Positions 9,493 through 19,167 of a stretch of 64,000 bases of DNA are shown in pieces. A program made the translations under genes and the position numbers. This stretch comes from CAZSXU01 sp964610505 (GTDB taxonomy: Bacteria; Arandabacterota; Arandabacteria; JAGLYR01). Within the stretch, counting starts at the first letter, position 1, and every line of letters starts with the position of its first letter. Under the pieces are notes generated by a model, which searched no databases, was not told the DNA's origin, and was given only the letters and a program-made list of their open reading frames with translations. The stretch spans positions 95,063-159,062 of the forward strand of contig CAZSXU010000004.1 of NCBI GenBank assembly GCA_964610505.1, read 5' to 3'.

Positions 9493-10515
9493 CTACCACG
9501 AGTAGCCGACCGACAGCTGATGAACGCCTTCCAGCGCGTCTACGTCCGTGTACGCGTAGTCCAGCTGCATCCGGCCGCTCAATCCGCTGGAGAAATCCAA
9601 TCCTACCCCGAAGAACGGGCCCCGGCCTTCCCAGTTCAACGCCTTGCCCGCCCGGAGTGCCAGAACACGCCGGATCACGTATTCGGCTCCGACGTGAACT
9701 CTCTCGGCCGAATCGTTCGGATGCGTGAAGTCCATGGCGACCGTCAACTTCTGTGACGCCGTCATGATCGGGTCATAGGCGATCCCGGCCTGAAACATCA
9801 GGGGCAGATCATAGTCGCCCAGCGACTTTTCCTCCGAGACTTGCGAGCTTCCAACGTAGTAGCTGTCCAGGTAGTCTCCACCGAACGCGAGACTGGGGCC
9901 GAAGTTCGTCGCCGAGACCCCGAACCTCAGGCTCCGGAAACCGGTTCGGTAGAGCGTTCCGAAATCGAATGCCACCCCCTGTGCGCTGCCGCTGTAGTCG
10001 ATCGCACTGATGGATCCGATCCCTTCACGAATGTACTTCGCCGTACCTCCCACGGAAAACCGGTCCGTCAAATTCCTCGCGTAGGAGATACCGACGGAGA
10101 GATCGCTCCAGCTGAACTGCTCGCCGGAGGAAACCCCGTCGGCCTCGGTGGCCGTCGTGACGGACATGTCTCCACTGGAGAGGGACAGTACGCTGAGCGC
10201 AACCGTCCCGCCCAGCCGGTCCACGTTCTGAGCGTACGCGAAACTCATCACTCGAATCCCTGCGAGGTACTCGGTGTCGCAGAACCACACGCTGCTCTGC
10301 CACAGATCCGCCAACCCCGCGGCGTTCCAGAACACCGAAGACGCCCCGCCCGATGTGGCCATCGCGGCGCCACCCATACTCACTTGCCTCGGCCCGTAGC
10401 CCAGCCGAAGGAACAAGGCTCCCGCAGTTCCCGTGTTGTCCACCGCCGCGGCCTCACCGCACGTAGCACAAATCCCCAGGAGAACGATTACGATCGATGC
10501 AGATAGCCTATTCAT
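9493..10515 (-). CDS. PorV/PorQ family outer-membrane β-barrel protein
   Basis: Outer-membrane barrel of the PorV/PorQ (UPF0164) group. In the FCB group these proteins partner secreted proteins that carry type IX-style C-terminal domains. After a signal peptide (MNRLSASIVIVLLGICATCGEAAA) comes the family signature LRLGYGPRQVSMGGAAMA followed by SSVFWNAAGLA. The rest is alternating strands that end in an aromatic (SVGYSW). Start 10515 (ATG) is preferred to the GTG at 10545, which adds ten non-signal residues. The gene lies 31 bases after the gene for a protein with such a C-terminal domain, which supports a joint role. 340 residues. Confidence 0.88.
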   Translation of the reverse strand: MNRLSASIVIVLLGICATCGEAAAVDNTGTAGALFLRLGYGPRQVSMGGAAMATSGGASSVFWNAAGLADLWQSSVWFCDTEYLAGIRVMSFAYAQNVDRLGGTVALSVLSLSSGDMSVTTATEADGVSSGEQFSWSDLSVGISYARNLTDRFSVGGTAKYIREGIGSISAIDYSGSAQGVAFDFGTLYRTGFRSLRFGVSATNFGPSLAFGGDYLDSYYVGSSQVSEEKSLGDYDLPLMFQAGIAYDPIMTASQKLTVAMDFTHPNDSAERVHVGAEYVIRRVLALRAGKALNWEGRGPFFGVGLDFSSGLSGRMQLDYAYTDVDALEGVHQLSVGYSW

Positions 10516-10546
10516 CGCGAACTCAGCCCCCTTTCCGACGGGCACG

Positions 10547-12313
10547 TTATCTCTTGCCGTTGATGATGGCGAATTTCCCGATCTTCTGCCCCAACCCCGG
10601 GGCGGTCACGGAATACAGGTAGAGCCCGCTCGCCACAGACTGTCGATCTCTCGTGAGCAGGTTCCACGTCTCCGTTCCACGGTCCACGTCGTGATGCTCC
10701 ACGGAGTAAATCAGATCGCCGGTCAAGTTATAGATCTGCAAGCTGCATCTTTCGGGCAGATTGCTGAACAGGATCTTCCCCTCGTAGTCGACGAGTTCCC
10801 ATTCCGCGGATCCCACGTACGGATTGGGGGCGACGGTGATCCGGTCCAGCCTGTCCACCGGCGCAACCGATCCCTCCACCGGTTCCAGGGTTTTGCTCCA
10901 GGCGGAGTTTCCGTTCGACTCCATCCCCGCCTGTCCCACGGACGTGACCCGAAAGAACTGGCCAAATCCGGGTTCGAGGTCGACCTCGTAGGAATTCGTG
11001 CCGGCCGCCGGTGTGGCCAGCAGTTCCCATGGGCCCACGGCGGTTGCGCGCGACCGGTAGACGTTGTAGTGGTCGAAGCTGGGGTCGCTTTCGGCGTCGG
11101 CGGACCAGGAGACCAGTGCCGCGAGTCCCGTCACAACCGGATCCTCAACGATAGGCGCCGGGGGCGACACTTCGGCGAGATGGTAATCTCCGGCGTGGAA
11201 GGCCACCAGAACCCCCGTGTTCTCGAACAGCGAACCCAACGAGCTCGCCGGTTGCGATACGCCGTCCCCCATCACGTAGGCCATGACGAAGCGAGCGGTA
11301 TCTCCGGCGTTCACCGAATACGGTCCGATCCCGGTCTGCATCCGATAGTCGAAGGCCGACGCCGGAAGGGCGATATCCTTCTCGTCGCTCGAGAGACGAG
11401 AGTACGCATCCGATTCTCCGGTAACGTCACTGTTCCAGTCCCACCAGTTGAACCCGGACCACGACAGCGCCGGACTCTTCTCCGTGGCGGCCGTTACGGA
11501 CCCTCCCGGAACGGGCGCCTCCAGGAGAATCTGGCCGATGGCCGTCGTCGAGATCTTCTCGCCGTCGGGTCGATCGGGATAGATAGGGTCGCCGTCCTTG
11601 TCGTACATGTAGGCCAGGCCCGTCGTCTGATCGAAACCTACGAGATCGTCGACGTGAAAATCGGCGATGACGTTGTTGCCCACGTCACAGTCACTCATCC
11701 ACCCAAAGAAGAATCCTTCGAGATCCCGGTCGAAGTGGAGAACGTTCTCGAAAATGAGGAAGTCGTCATAGCCGACCTGGTCCCATCCACGGACGGTCAT
11801 CTCGACCGTGACTCCGAGATCCCTCATCGAATACGCGGTATTGAACCGGGTCCGGACGGCCCTCATGTTCCCCTCGGAGAGATCCTCGAATCCCTCCTCC
11901 AGCATGTCATAGCTGAGAAAGTGAAACTGGTCGAAAGTCCCGACGGCCATCCAGGGATCTTCGTTGAAGATCCCCGTCCCGGTCGTGTCCGCGTAGCCCC
12001 CGAGCCAGATACCGCCCTGCCAGAGATGATTGTTCTCCGAGCCTCCGGGGTACTCCGCCGAGTAGACGGCGAGACCGATGAACCCTTTGTTGGAGATGTA
12101 CGGAAACCAGAGATCTCCGAGCACGAACCCGGTATCCCAGGCCAGTGCCGCGGGGCTCTTGACTCCGCGCGCTTCCAAACACTCCTCGATCCTGCCTTGG
12201 GCGGCCTCGCTTTTCACATTGTGCGTGCGGCCGAGACCGACCTGCGGGAGGAGAAGCACCACCGCCACCACACTCAGGATCTTGAGTCCCGTGTTGTACC
12301 TTCCGATTCTCAT
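10547..12313 (-). CDS. Secreted surface protein with fibronectin-like and FlgD-type C-terminal domain
   Basis: 588 residues. The signal peptide is about 1-28 (GLKILSVVAVVLLLPQVGLG). The large central region (about 50-390) resembles uncharacterised FCB surface proteins and I assign it no function. A fibronectin type III-like domain covers about 395-475 (PPAPIVEDPVVTGLAALVSW, then YNVYRSRA). The C-terminal sorting-type domain covers about 490-588 (VAPNPYVGSAEWE, LQIYNLTGDLIYS, WNLLTRDRQSVASGLYLYSV). It is translated between the TonB receptor (67-base gap) and the PorV-like protein (31-base gap), an arrangement repeated in many FCB genomes. It probably sits on the cell surface next to the receptor. 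Confidence 0.8.
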   Translation of the reverse strand: MRIGRYNTGLKILSVVAVVLLLPQVGLGRTHNVKSEAAQGRIEECLEARGVKSPAALAWDTGFVLGDLWFPYISNKGFIGLAVYSAEYPGGSENNHLWQGGIWLGGYADTTGTGIFNEDPWMAVGTFDQFHFLSYDMLEEGFEDLSEGNMRAVRTRFNTAYSMRDLGVTVEMTVRGWDQVGYDDFLIFENVLHFDRDLEGFFFGWMSDCDVGNNVIADFHVDDLVGFDQTTGLAYMYDKDGDPIYPDRPDGEKISTTAIGQILLEAPVPGGSVTAATEKSPALSWSGFNWWDWNSDVTGESDAYSRLSSDEKDIALPASAFDYRMQTGIGPYSVNAGDTARFVMAYVMGDGVSQPASSLGSLFENTGVLVAFHAGDYHLAEVSPPAPIVEDPVVTGLAALVSWSADAESDPSFDHYNVYRSRATAVGPWELLATPAAGTNSYEVDLEPGFGQFFRVTSVGQAGMESNGNSAWSKTLEPVEGSVAPVDRLDRITVAPNPYVGSAEWELVDYEGKILFSNLPERCSLQIYNLTGDLIYSVEHHDVDRGTETWNLLTRDRQSVASGLYLYSVTAPGLGQKIGKFAIINGKR

Positions 12314-12380
12314 TTTCTTTCCCCCTTTCTCATGGGCGTCCAGGGTACCGCCTGGGGTTCGTCATCGATGCGCCGAATCG

Positions 12381-15134
12381 CTAGAAGTCAACCCTGAACC
12401 CCGCCTTGATGACTCTGGGCGCTCCGTACACGGTCAGGTCATTGTACGGACCCGTCCACTCGCCCGTTTCCAGCAGGTAGTTGATCATCTCCGCGCTGTC
12501 GTCGTTGAAATTGATAACGTTGCGCGCGTCGAACAGGTTGTTCACGCGCACGAAGAACGTCTCCTTCAGATTCCACCACGCGAAGTACTTCTCCATGAGG
12601 AGATTCGCCGTCTGAATACCCGGGAAGCGACGGTTGTTCTGCTCCGGCTGCGCCGAACGCGAGGCAATCGTATAGGGACTTCCGGTCGCGTACGTCCACA
12701 GGAAGCTGAACCCCCACCTCGGGTGATCCCGGTAGCCCAGATAGCAGGCCAGACTGTGTCTGCGATCCCAGTCGAGGTAGTACTTTTTGGTCGGCCGGTT
12801 TCTGTCGCCCGACCGGATAAGATATCCCTCGAGTACGTCGGAGCTGATACCCCGGGCCACCATGTAAGTGTACACCGCCTCGGCGCTCCACCGCCCCACG
12901 GGATGCTTCTTGAGTGTGAGCTCGAACCCCCGGATGTTCCCGTGACCGATGTTGTCGTAGATCGTGTATTCATACGGGTAGGGGGCGGCGATGTTCACTC
13001 CCGAGTACGTCATGATCGAATCCGGGATCTCCACCACGTCGACATCGTTGATCGTGCGCGTGTCGATCAGGTCGGAGATGTCCTTGTAGAACCCCGTGAC
13101 ATCCAGCGTGAGGTTCTCGGCGAGCAGATGATCGACACCCAGCTCGTAGGATACCGTGTGTTCGGGATCCAGGTTCGGGTTGCCGACCATCATCCAGAAT
13201 CCGTTGGTGCTCCACGTGGAATTGTCATACAGGTAGTTGGCCGGCGGAGACTCATAGAAATGCCCGTAGAAGAAGTGAATGACGTCCCGATCGCTGATCG
13301 GGTGGGAAACACCGATTCGGGGACAGAGATTGAACTTCGTGTTCGTCTTCTGCCCCGCGTTCTCCTCCCACTGTCCCGTGCTGTAGTCCATTCGGTGCGA
13401 CGTCGGAGCCCACACCCGGTCGGGATGGCCCCACAGGGAATCTGGTGCATTCGGGTCCCACGCGTACACAGGCGTCGTTGGATCCCGATCCATGATGGTC
13501 TTCCCGGTGAAGACGTCCCGCGGAATGGTGGACCGGGCGTTGAAGAATTCGCCCCGTACCCCGAGATTGACGATCATGCCCTCATACTCCATCTTGTCCT
13601 GCATGTATATGGCGCCGTAACTGGGGTGCGCGTCGTACTTGTACCCGTATGTATTGCCGGGAGAGGCATACGTGTAGGTTCTGCGGAGCTGGGTTTGCTC
13701 GAAGTCCCCGCCGATCTGGAATTCGTGGCGGCGGGTCACCTGGGAAACGAGGTTGGCCCTGAAGGTCACCGTGTTGAAATACCGATCTTCAAAGTAGTCG
13801 TTGTCGCCACTGATGAACAGGCGATCCTCGTTGCGTTCGGGCGAGATGATATCCACAGGATTGGAGTTAAGGCCCTCGGCGGCATTGGGGTCGCCCGTGT
13901 TCCATGCTTCGCTCTTGTCGACATCCCACCAGCGATCCGGTTGGGCGACGAGCGCACTCGAGCTGTGAGAGCCGATCCGGACCTTGTAGTAGGTCTCCTC
14001 GCTCAGGAAGTGCGACAGATCAGCGTAGACCATGCTGCTGATTCGCTCTCCCTGCAGGAAGGTCTCGGGGATCAACTGTCGATCGGCCTCCCAGAGGCGC
14101 CAGGTGGCGTCGTACCGGAGCCCGCCGATTTTCAGCTTGGCCCGCGGCGAAATCTCCATCGCGATGTTGCCAATGGCCTGATAGTTGGTTCTGCCCTGGT
14201 TCTCGAGCACTTGAACGTGCGGATCCCAGTCATCCCACGTGGACTGCTCGTAGACGCCAAAGAACCCGATTCCCTGGCTCTTGAGCAGGGGGCCCGAGAG
14301 CGTGAACCGCGTCTTCCGTTCCCCCGTATCGTTCTGGTAGACCCGCCAGTCGCCGGAACCGATTCCGCTGAAGGGTAGCGCGAAACGATGGTCCACCTGG
14401 CCCGCCCACTCTCGGCCTCCCTCCTTGGAAACCAGGTTCACAATGGCCGACTGGGCATCTCCGTACTCGGCGTTGAATCCTCCGCTCAGAATCACCATCT
14501 CCGCGACGGAGTTCTGTGGCAAATTGAGTGCGAGCCGCTTGGAGATCGGGTCTTTGATGCTGAACCCGTCCAAGTGATAGTTGATTTCGTTTGAACGTCC
14601 GCCTCGAATGTGGGGCCCCCGAATGTCGTTGGAATAGCCCGGATTCAAAGCCAGAACCTGCGGGTAGGAATCTACCGGTAGGAGCTCATCGATTTCGAGA
14701 CCCGAGAGAACCACCTGCGAGGAGGTGAGGTCCTTGATGATCAACCGCCGTTCGGCCTTGACCACCACCTCTTCCATCTCAATGGGAGACTCTTCCAGAA
14801 GGAAGTCCACCTCGGTCGTCAGGTCGGCCGTGACGACCACTTCCTCGACGACCATCTGCTGATACCCTACGAAGGACGCGCGCAGCGTATACGTCCCCGG
14901 GGGCACATTGAGGATGACGTAGTACCCCTCGAAGTCACTGGCGGCGCCCATCTTGGTATCCAGGACCACGATGTTCGCGGAAGCCATGAGTGACTCGTCC
15001 GTGGCATCAACAACACTACCGCAGATCTTCCCCGCGGTGCCTGCCGATGCAGGGGCGCACCACAGAAGTGAGATCATCAGACCCACCGCAGCCGCACCCA
15101 GCATCGCTCTGCGTGGTTCCAGGAACGAGCGCAT
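12381..15134 (-). CDS. TonB-dependent outer-membrane receptor with carboxypeptidase-regulatory-like N-terminus
   Basis: 917 residues. The signal peptide ends at about residue 32. A CarboxypepD-regulatory-like β-sandwich (about 33-118) has YYVILNVPPGTYTLRASFVG, the plug domain follows (about 130-235), and the rest is a 22-strand-type barrel ending in GFRVDF. The plug carries GLEIDELLPVDSYPQVLALNPG and RGGRSNEINYHLDGF. It imports a large substrate, or secures one at the surface, using TonB energy. The substrate is unknown. It is first in a run of five minus-strand genes. A ribosome binding site ggagaag precedes the ATG. Confidence 0.92.
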   Translation of the reverse strand: MRSFLEPRRAMLGAAAVGLMISLLWCAPASAGTAGKICGSVVDATDESLMASANIVVLDTKMGAASDFEGYYVILNVPPGTYTLRASFVGYQQMVVEEVVVTADLTTEVDFLLEESPIEMEEVVVKAERRLIIKDLTSSQVVLSGLEIDELLPVDSYPQVLALNPGYSNDIRGPHIRGGRSNEINYHLDGFSIKDPISKRLALNLPQNSVAEMVILSGGFNAEYGDAQSAIVNLVSKEGGREWAGQVDHRFALPFSGIGSGDWRVYQNDTGERKTRFTLSGPLLKSQGIGFFGVYEQSTWDDWDPHVQVLENQGRTNYQAIGNIAMEISPRAKLKIGGLRYDATWRLWEADRQLIPETFLQGERISSMVYADLSHFLSEETYYKVRIGSHSSSALVAQPDRWWDVDKSEAWNTGDPNAAEGLNSNPVDIISPERNEDRLFISGDNDYFEDRYFNTVTFRANLVSQVTRRHEFQIGGDFEQTQLRRTYTYASPGNTYGYKYDAHPSYGAIYMQDKMEYEGMIVNLGVRGEFFNARSTIPRDVFTGKTIMDRDPTTPVYAWDPNAPDSLWGHPDRVWAPTSHRMDYSTGQWEENAGQKTNTKFNLCPRIGVSHPISDRDVIHFFYGHFYESPPANYLYDNSTWSTNGFWMMVGNPNLDPEHTVSYELGVDHLLAENLTLDVTGFYKDISDLIDTRTINDVDVVEIPDSIMTYSGVNIAAPYPYEYTIYDNIGHGNIRGFELTLKKHPVGRWSAEAVYTYMVARGISSDVLEGYLIRSGDRNRPTKKYYLDWDRRHSLACYLGYRDHPRWGFSFLWTYATGSPYTIASRSAQPEQNNRRFPGIQTANLLMEKYFAWWNLKETFFVRVNNLFDARNVINFNDDSAEMINYLLETGEWTGPYNDLTVYGAPRVIKAGFRVDF

Positions 15135-15529
15135 GAGATCTTCTCCTTTCCGGCATGGTACCCACGTCCAGTATGGTGCGGGCGTACCGGTTCCCGCGCC
15201 ACGTCAAGTACGATTGCTTTGTTTGCTCTGCCTTATTGGATACTTTCGGCACCCCCTATCGCTCAACTTGAGTCCTTTTCGTCACTTCTAACCTGGGACC
15301 GCGCGCCCGGGTGGAACCTGAATTCACACCCGTCGCTCCGGGCACGCATCTCTATCGACAAGTCGACCCTGGATCGAGTAGGATTCATGGGATGTTCGTC
15401 TGGGCGGACTCGGGATACCGGATCCCGTCGAGGAAAGAACGGATCTCCTCTGCGCGCGAGGCAGAGGCGTGAGAGAGTGGTGTTCCGCACCCGGATCCAG
15501 ACTCACAATGGAAGGGAGGACGTCTACTC
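15135..15529. other. Divergent intergenic region between TonB receptor and M2/M3 peptidase genes
   Basis: About 395 bases that must hold the promoters of two divergent transcription units. I see TTGACG-like and TTGAGT-like hexamers but no well-spaced -10 box. No coding frame here looks real. Confidence 0.4.
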
Positions 15530-17218
15530 ATGAGGAGAGCGCTGCTTATGACGGCTGCCGCAAGTTTCATCTTGTTCGCCGGTTGCTCCTCAACCGGCCC
15601 CACGAAGGAGGAGCAACAGCTCGCCGAGTTCATCCAACACCATCTTTCTCAGGTCGAACCCCTCTATAACCAGGTTACACACGCGTACTGGGAAGCGTGT
15701 TTGACCGGTGAGGACGAGGCCTACGAGAAATACGCGAATCTGACACTCACGATGGAGACCATCTACAGCAATCGGGAAGAGTTCGCCGTGCTCAGGCGCC
15801 TGCGGGAGTCGGGCCGGGTCAACGACCCGCTTCTGGCTCGCCAGCTCAGCCTCCTTCACGACGGCTATCTCGGGAATCAGATCGATACCACTCTCATCCG
15901 CCAGATGGTGGAGCTCGGCACATCCATTGAAAACCAGTTCAACACCTTCCGGGGAACGCTCAACGGCAGAGAGGTCTCCTCCAACGACATCCTGGACATC
16001 CTGCGGAGCGAAACGAATTCGGAGAAGCGAAGGGCCGCATGGGAGACATCCAAGCAAGTGGGCGAGGTCGTGAGCGAGGAACTGCTCCGGCTCGTGAGAA
16101 TCCGCAACCAGGCGGCGCGGGAATTGGGATTCTCCAATTACTACGTGATGCAGCTGACCCTGGCCGAGCAAGATCCCGATGAGATCATCCGGCTGTTCGA
16201 TGCGCTCAAGAGCATGACGGACGGGCCCTTTCGGGACATCAAGGCCGAGGTCGACGCCGTCCTGTCCAAACGATACGGCATCCAGCCGGCGGACATGAGA
16301 CCCTGGCACTACCAGGACCCCTTCTTCCAAGAGAGCCCGAAGATCTATGCCGTCGATCTCGATCAGTACTACGGCAGGGAGGACGTCAAGGCGCTGGCAA
16401 CCTGCTTCTATCAGGGAATCGGCCTGGATCCGAACGCCATTCTCGAGCGAAGCGATCTATACGAGGCGGAGAGAAAATACCCGCACGCCTACAGCATAGA
16501 CATGGATCGCAAAGGAGACTGCCGCATCATGGTAAATCTCCGAAACGACGAGTACTGGATGGACACGATGCTCCACGAGCTGGGCCACGCCACCTACAGC
16601 GAGCATGTTGATCCCGCCCTTCCCTGGCTGCTGAGATCAGAGGCTCACACGTTCACTACCGAAGCCATCGCCATGCTGTTCGGACGACTCGCCCGGGACG
16701 CGGAGTGGATGGAGACGATGGGTGTCATCACGCCGGAAGAACGGCAGCGGGTGGAACCCGTGACACGGAAAGCTTCGCGGCTGTCCCAGATGGTCTTCGC
16801 CCGATGGTGCCAGGTGATGGTGCGCTTCGAGCGGGCGCTGTACGAAGATCCCGACCAGGACCTGAACACCCTATGGTGGACGCTGGTGGAAGAGAACCAG
16901 TTCGTGCATCCCCCCGAGGGCAGGGACAAGCCCGACTGGGCAGCCAAGATCCACCTGACCTCCTCTCCCGTCTACTATCACAACTACATGCTCGGGGAGC
17001 TGCTGGCGTCCCAGCTGGCGGCCTATATCGCGAAGAACATCGTGCGCGTGGCCCCCGGGGAAGTCTATTCCCCATGCAACCAGCCGGAGATCGGCCGGTA
17101 CCTGGCCGAGGAAGTGTTCCAGCCCGCCGCCCGCTACCGCTGGGACGAGATGATCACTCGGGCCACGGGTGAACCGCTTACGCCCAAATTCTTCGCGAAG
17201 GAATTCGTATCGTCCTAG
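15530..17218 (+). CDS. M2/M3-type zinc metallopeptidase, periplasmic lipoprotein
   Basis: 562 residues. Lipoprotein signal MRRALLMTAAASFILFAGCSS has a lipobox ending at Cys19. The rest is helical and matches the gluzincin peptidases of the M2 (angiotensin-converting-enzyme-like) and M3 clans. The zinc site is HELGH at about 349-353, with the third ligand probably the Glu of TTEAIAM about 24 residues later. LTLAEQDPDEIIRLFDAL and a C-terminal SSPVYYHNYMLGELLASQ fit bacterial M2-like lipoproteins. It probably trims peptides in the periplasm. gggagga precedes the ATG. Separating M2 from M3 needs a profile search. Confidence 0.85.
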   Translation: MRRALLMTAAASFILFAGCSSTGPTKEEQQLAEFIQHHLSQVEPLYNQVTHAYWEACLTGEDEAYEKYANLTLTMETIYSNREEFAVLRRLRESGRVNDPLLARQLSLLHDGYLGNQIDTTLIRQMVELGTSIENQFNTFRGTLNGREVSSNDILDILRSETNSEKRRAAWETSKQVGEVVSEELLRLVRIRNQAARELGFSNYYVMQLTLAEQDPDEIIRLFDALKSMTDGPFRDIKAEVDAVLSKRYGIQPADMRPWHYQDPFFQESPKIYAVDLDQYYGREDVKALATCFYQGIGLDPNAILERSDLYEAERKYPHAYSIDMDRKGDCRIMVNLRNDEYWMDTMLHELGHATYSEHVDPALPWLLRSEAHTFTTEAIAMLFGRLARDAEWMETMGVITPEERQRVEPVTRKASRLSQMVFARWCQVMVRFERALYEDPDQDLNTLWWTLVEENQFVHPPEGRDKPDWAAKIHLTSSPVYYHNYMLGELLASQLAAYIAKNIVRVAPGEVYSPCNQPEIGRYLAEEVFQPAARYRWDEMITRATGEPLTPKFFAKEFVSS

Positions 17219-17261
17219 CCCGGAAGGCAGAACCGGACTTCGGGGCGGAGTATCGTGGCCT

Positions 17262-17286
17262 GGGGGCGGCCCATCGGGTCGCCCCC
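17262..17286 (+). terminator. Hairpin downstream of the M2/M3 peptidase gene
   Basis: 7-bp GC stem gggggcg/cgccccc with an 11-base loop, 43 bases after the stop codon. Termination role inferred. Confidence 0.45.
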
Positions 17287-17300
17287 CCGCTTCGTCGCCG

Positions 17301-17390
17301 GAACTCACCCGGCCGGTCGATCCCATCTGCCGCCTTGCCGAAACTCACCCGACCGGTCGATCCCGTCCGCCGCCTTGCCGAGACCCACCC
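17301..17390. repeat. Tandem 40-bp repeat, two full copies and a partial third
   Basis: Units 17301-17340 and 17341-17380 match at about 36 of 40 positions (shared ctcaccc, ccggtcgatccc, cgccttgccg); a ten-base partial unit follows. It lies between the peptidase gene and a small minus-strand frame. Confidence 0.85.
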
Positions 17391-17407
17391 ACCGCGCATT
17401 CGCCCGA

Positions 17408-17725
17408 TCAATGTCCCGGCAAAACCACCCACAGCATCCGTTTCTCCCGGACCGGCCCGCGAGATCGGGCATCGGCGGGTTCACGAATGTAAGAAGTCCT
17501 GCAGCGCAGGGAAGGATCGTTGGTGAGAAACGTGTCCACCGGGCAGGCCGGGTCATCGAGATCGAACGCGTCCCAGTCGAACTCCGGGGGCGGAAGAGCA
17601 ACAAGGGGTTTAACACGGACACGGACCATCACGACGGCCGAGGCACTGACCTCGGCCCGGCAGGCGGTGTGCGCACATGCGGCGAGGAGAAAACCCGCCA
17701 TCCACAACAGGAGCCTGCAACGCAT
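17408..17725 (-). CDS. Possible small secreted protein (105 aa), unknown function
   Basis: The frame begins with a plausible signal sequence (MRCRLLLWMAGFLLAACAHTACRAE) whose AAC could be a lipobox. The mature part has an acidic patch (EFDWDAFDLDDPACPVDTF) and ends LWVVLPGH. No family is recognised. Only a weak ggtga-type ribosome site precedes it, and the 3' end abuts a tandem repeat. It lies between the M2/M3 peptidase and malate dehydrogenase genes. It could be a chance frame in GC-rich DNA. Confidence 0.4.
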   Translation of the reverse strand: MRCRLLLWMAGFLLAACAHTACRAEVSASAVVMVRVRVKPLVALPPPEFDWDAFDLDDPACPVDTFLTNDPSLRCRTSYIREPADARSRGPVREKRMLWVVLPGH

Positions 17726-17838
17726 GGATCACCCACGTCGTCAAGGGATCTCAACGGACCTCTCTCCTATCGGCACCGCAGAGCCTAACCTGCGCGCATT
17801 CGGGGAACAACACATTTCTCGCCGGAGACGGGCCTGGC

Positions 17839-17868
17839 AAAAAAGGGGCCGACTCGAAAGTCGGCCCC
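17839..17868 (-). terminator. Rho-independent terminator of mdh
   Basis: Perfect 10-bp stem ggggccgact/agtcggcccc with a cgaa tetraloop. On the minus strand it is followed by six T residues. It lies 24 bases past the mdh stop codon. Confidence 0.92.
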
Positions 17869-17891
17869 TCACTCAACGAATGTCCTTGAGG

Positions 17892-18827
17892 CTAGAGCTT
17901 CGTCTCAGCGACGGCCTTCTTCACCGCCTCGAGAGAATTGGCCAGCGCCGCCTTCTCATCGTCACTGAGTTTCACTTCCATCACCTTCTCGATTCCCCCG
18001 GCCCCGATGACCGCCGGCACCCCGATGTAGTACCCGTTGATGCCGTACTCTCCCTCGAGGAGACAGGCGCAGGGGAGAACCCGCTTCTTGTCCTTGAGGT
18101 AGGACTCGGCCATCGCAATGGCGGAGGCCGCCGGGCTGAAGAACGCGCTGCCGGTGCCGAGGAGTTTGACGATTTCCGTTCCTGCCTGGCGGGTGCGATC
18201 GACGATGGCGTCAATCTTGTCCTGGGGCAGCAGCTCGGTGACGGGAATCCCGCCGACCGTGGCGAGTCTGGGCAGAGGAACCATCGTCGGACCGTGGCCG
18301 CCCAGAACGGTCGCATGGACGTCTTCCATGGACACGTTGAGTTCCATCGCGACGAAGGAGCAGAAACGGCCCGTATCCAGCACGCCCGCCATGCCGACGA
18401 CTCTCTCCTTCGGGAAACCCGTGATCTTCTTGAAGGAGTACACCATCGCGTCCAGCGGGTTGGTCACGATGATGCAGAAAGCGTCGGGTGCATACTTCTT
18501 CACGTTGTTCCCGACTTCGGTGATGATCTTGATATTGGTGTCCAGGAGGTCCTCACGAGACATGCCGGGTTTCCGGGGCAACCCCGCCGTGACGATACAG
18601 ACATCGGCCCCCTTGATGTCGGCGTAGTTGCTCGTCCCGGTCAACAGGCAATCGGTCTTCTCAATCGGAACCGATTCCTGGATATCCAGTGTTTTCCCCT
18701 TGACCATTCCTTCGGCGTCCGGGATATCCAGCATGACGACGTCTCCCAGCTCCCGCTTTGCCACTTGCAGAGCGAGAATGCCGCCAATCTGCCCGCCCCC
18801 GATCAACGCAATCTTCTTCCGAGCCAT
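17892..18827 (-). CDS. mdh: Malate dehydrogenase (LDH-like type)
   Basis: Cytoplasmic NAD-dependent oxidation of malate to oxaloacetate, 311 residues. The nucleotide-binding start is KKIALIGGGQIGGILA, with an acidic residue ending β2 (VMLDIPD) for NAD. Substrate-binding arginines lie in GLPRKPGMSRDDL-like sequence (LPRKPGMSREDLL), then VTNPLDAM, MAGVLDTGRF and the catalytic His in VLGGHGPTMVP. The Arg pattern favours malate over lactate. The ATG at 18827 has gggagg 6 bases upstream; the longer frame to 18851 only adds a few residues. Single gene with its own terminator. Confidence 0.96.
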   Translation of the reverse strand: MARKKIALIGGGQIGGILALQVAKRELGDVVMLDIPDAEGMVKGKTLDIQESVPIEKTDCLLTGTSNYADIKGADVCIVTAGLPRKPGMSREDLLDTNIKIITEVGNNVKKYAPDAFCIIVTNPLDAMVYSFKKITGFPKERVVGMAGVLDTGRFCSFVAMELNVSMEDVHATVLGGHGPTMVPLPRLATVGGIPVTELLPQDKIDAIVDRTRQAGTEIVKLLGTGSAFFSPAASAIAMAESYLKDKKRVLPCACLLEGEYGINGYYIGVPAVIGAGGIEKVMEVKLSDDEKAALANSLEAVKKAVAETKL

Positions 18828-18980
18828 TGCAACCTCCCTGTTGGTCCACAATCGGCAAACCCCATGGAAGGGGCACGGTCTTCCGCCCCGTCAGGTTCAC
18901 CACTCACCGAACGATCTCCGCCTCCATCTGAGACGCGGATCCGCCTGAACGGCACACCTCATGACCACCAAACCGGGAAC

Positions 18981-19008
18981 TCTATCAGACAACCGACGCA
19001 AGGGTCAA
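18981..19008 (-). promoter_or_regulatory. Possible promoter of mdh
   Basis: TTGACC (19008-19003) and GATAGA (18986-18981) with a 16-base spacer, about 155 bases upstream of the mdh start. The -10 match is weak. Confidence 0.4.
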
Positions 19009-19133
19009 GGACTATTGTCTCGGGCCTCGAGCGCCGGGTTTCCCGCGCCCGGCTCGCCGCTTCCCGGGGTTGCCCCCGAGGGGCCCTATCGAACTGCAAC
19101 ATAACCCGTTACCTCGTGATCACAACCCACAAA

Positions 19134-19167
19134 AGAAGGCCCGGCGGGGTTCACCGCCGGGCCTTCT
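19134..19167 (-). terminator. Terminator of the C1 peptidase gene
   Basis: Perfect 14-bp stem agaaggcccggcgg/ccgccgggccttct with a 6-base loop. On the minus strand it is followed by tttt. It lies 29 bases past the stop codon at 19196. Confidence 0.88.

Noticed and set aside
17301..17390. CRISPR array (40-bp units)
   Set aside because: Units are directly adjacent with no spacers. The same holds for 57401-57490 and 46865-46912.
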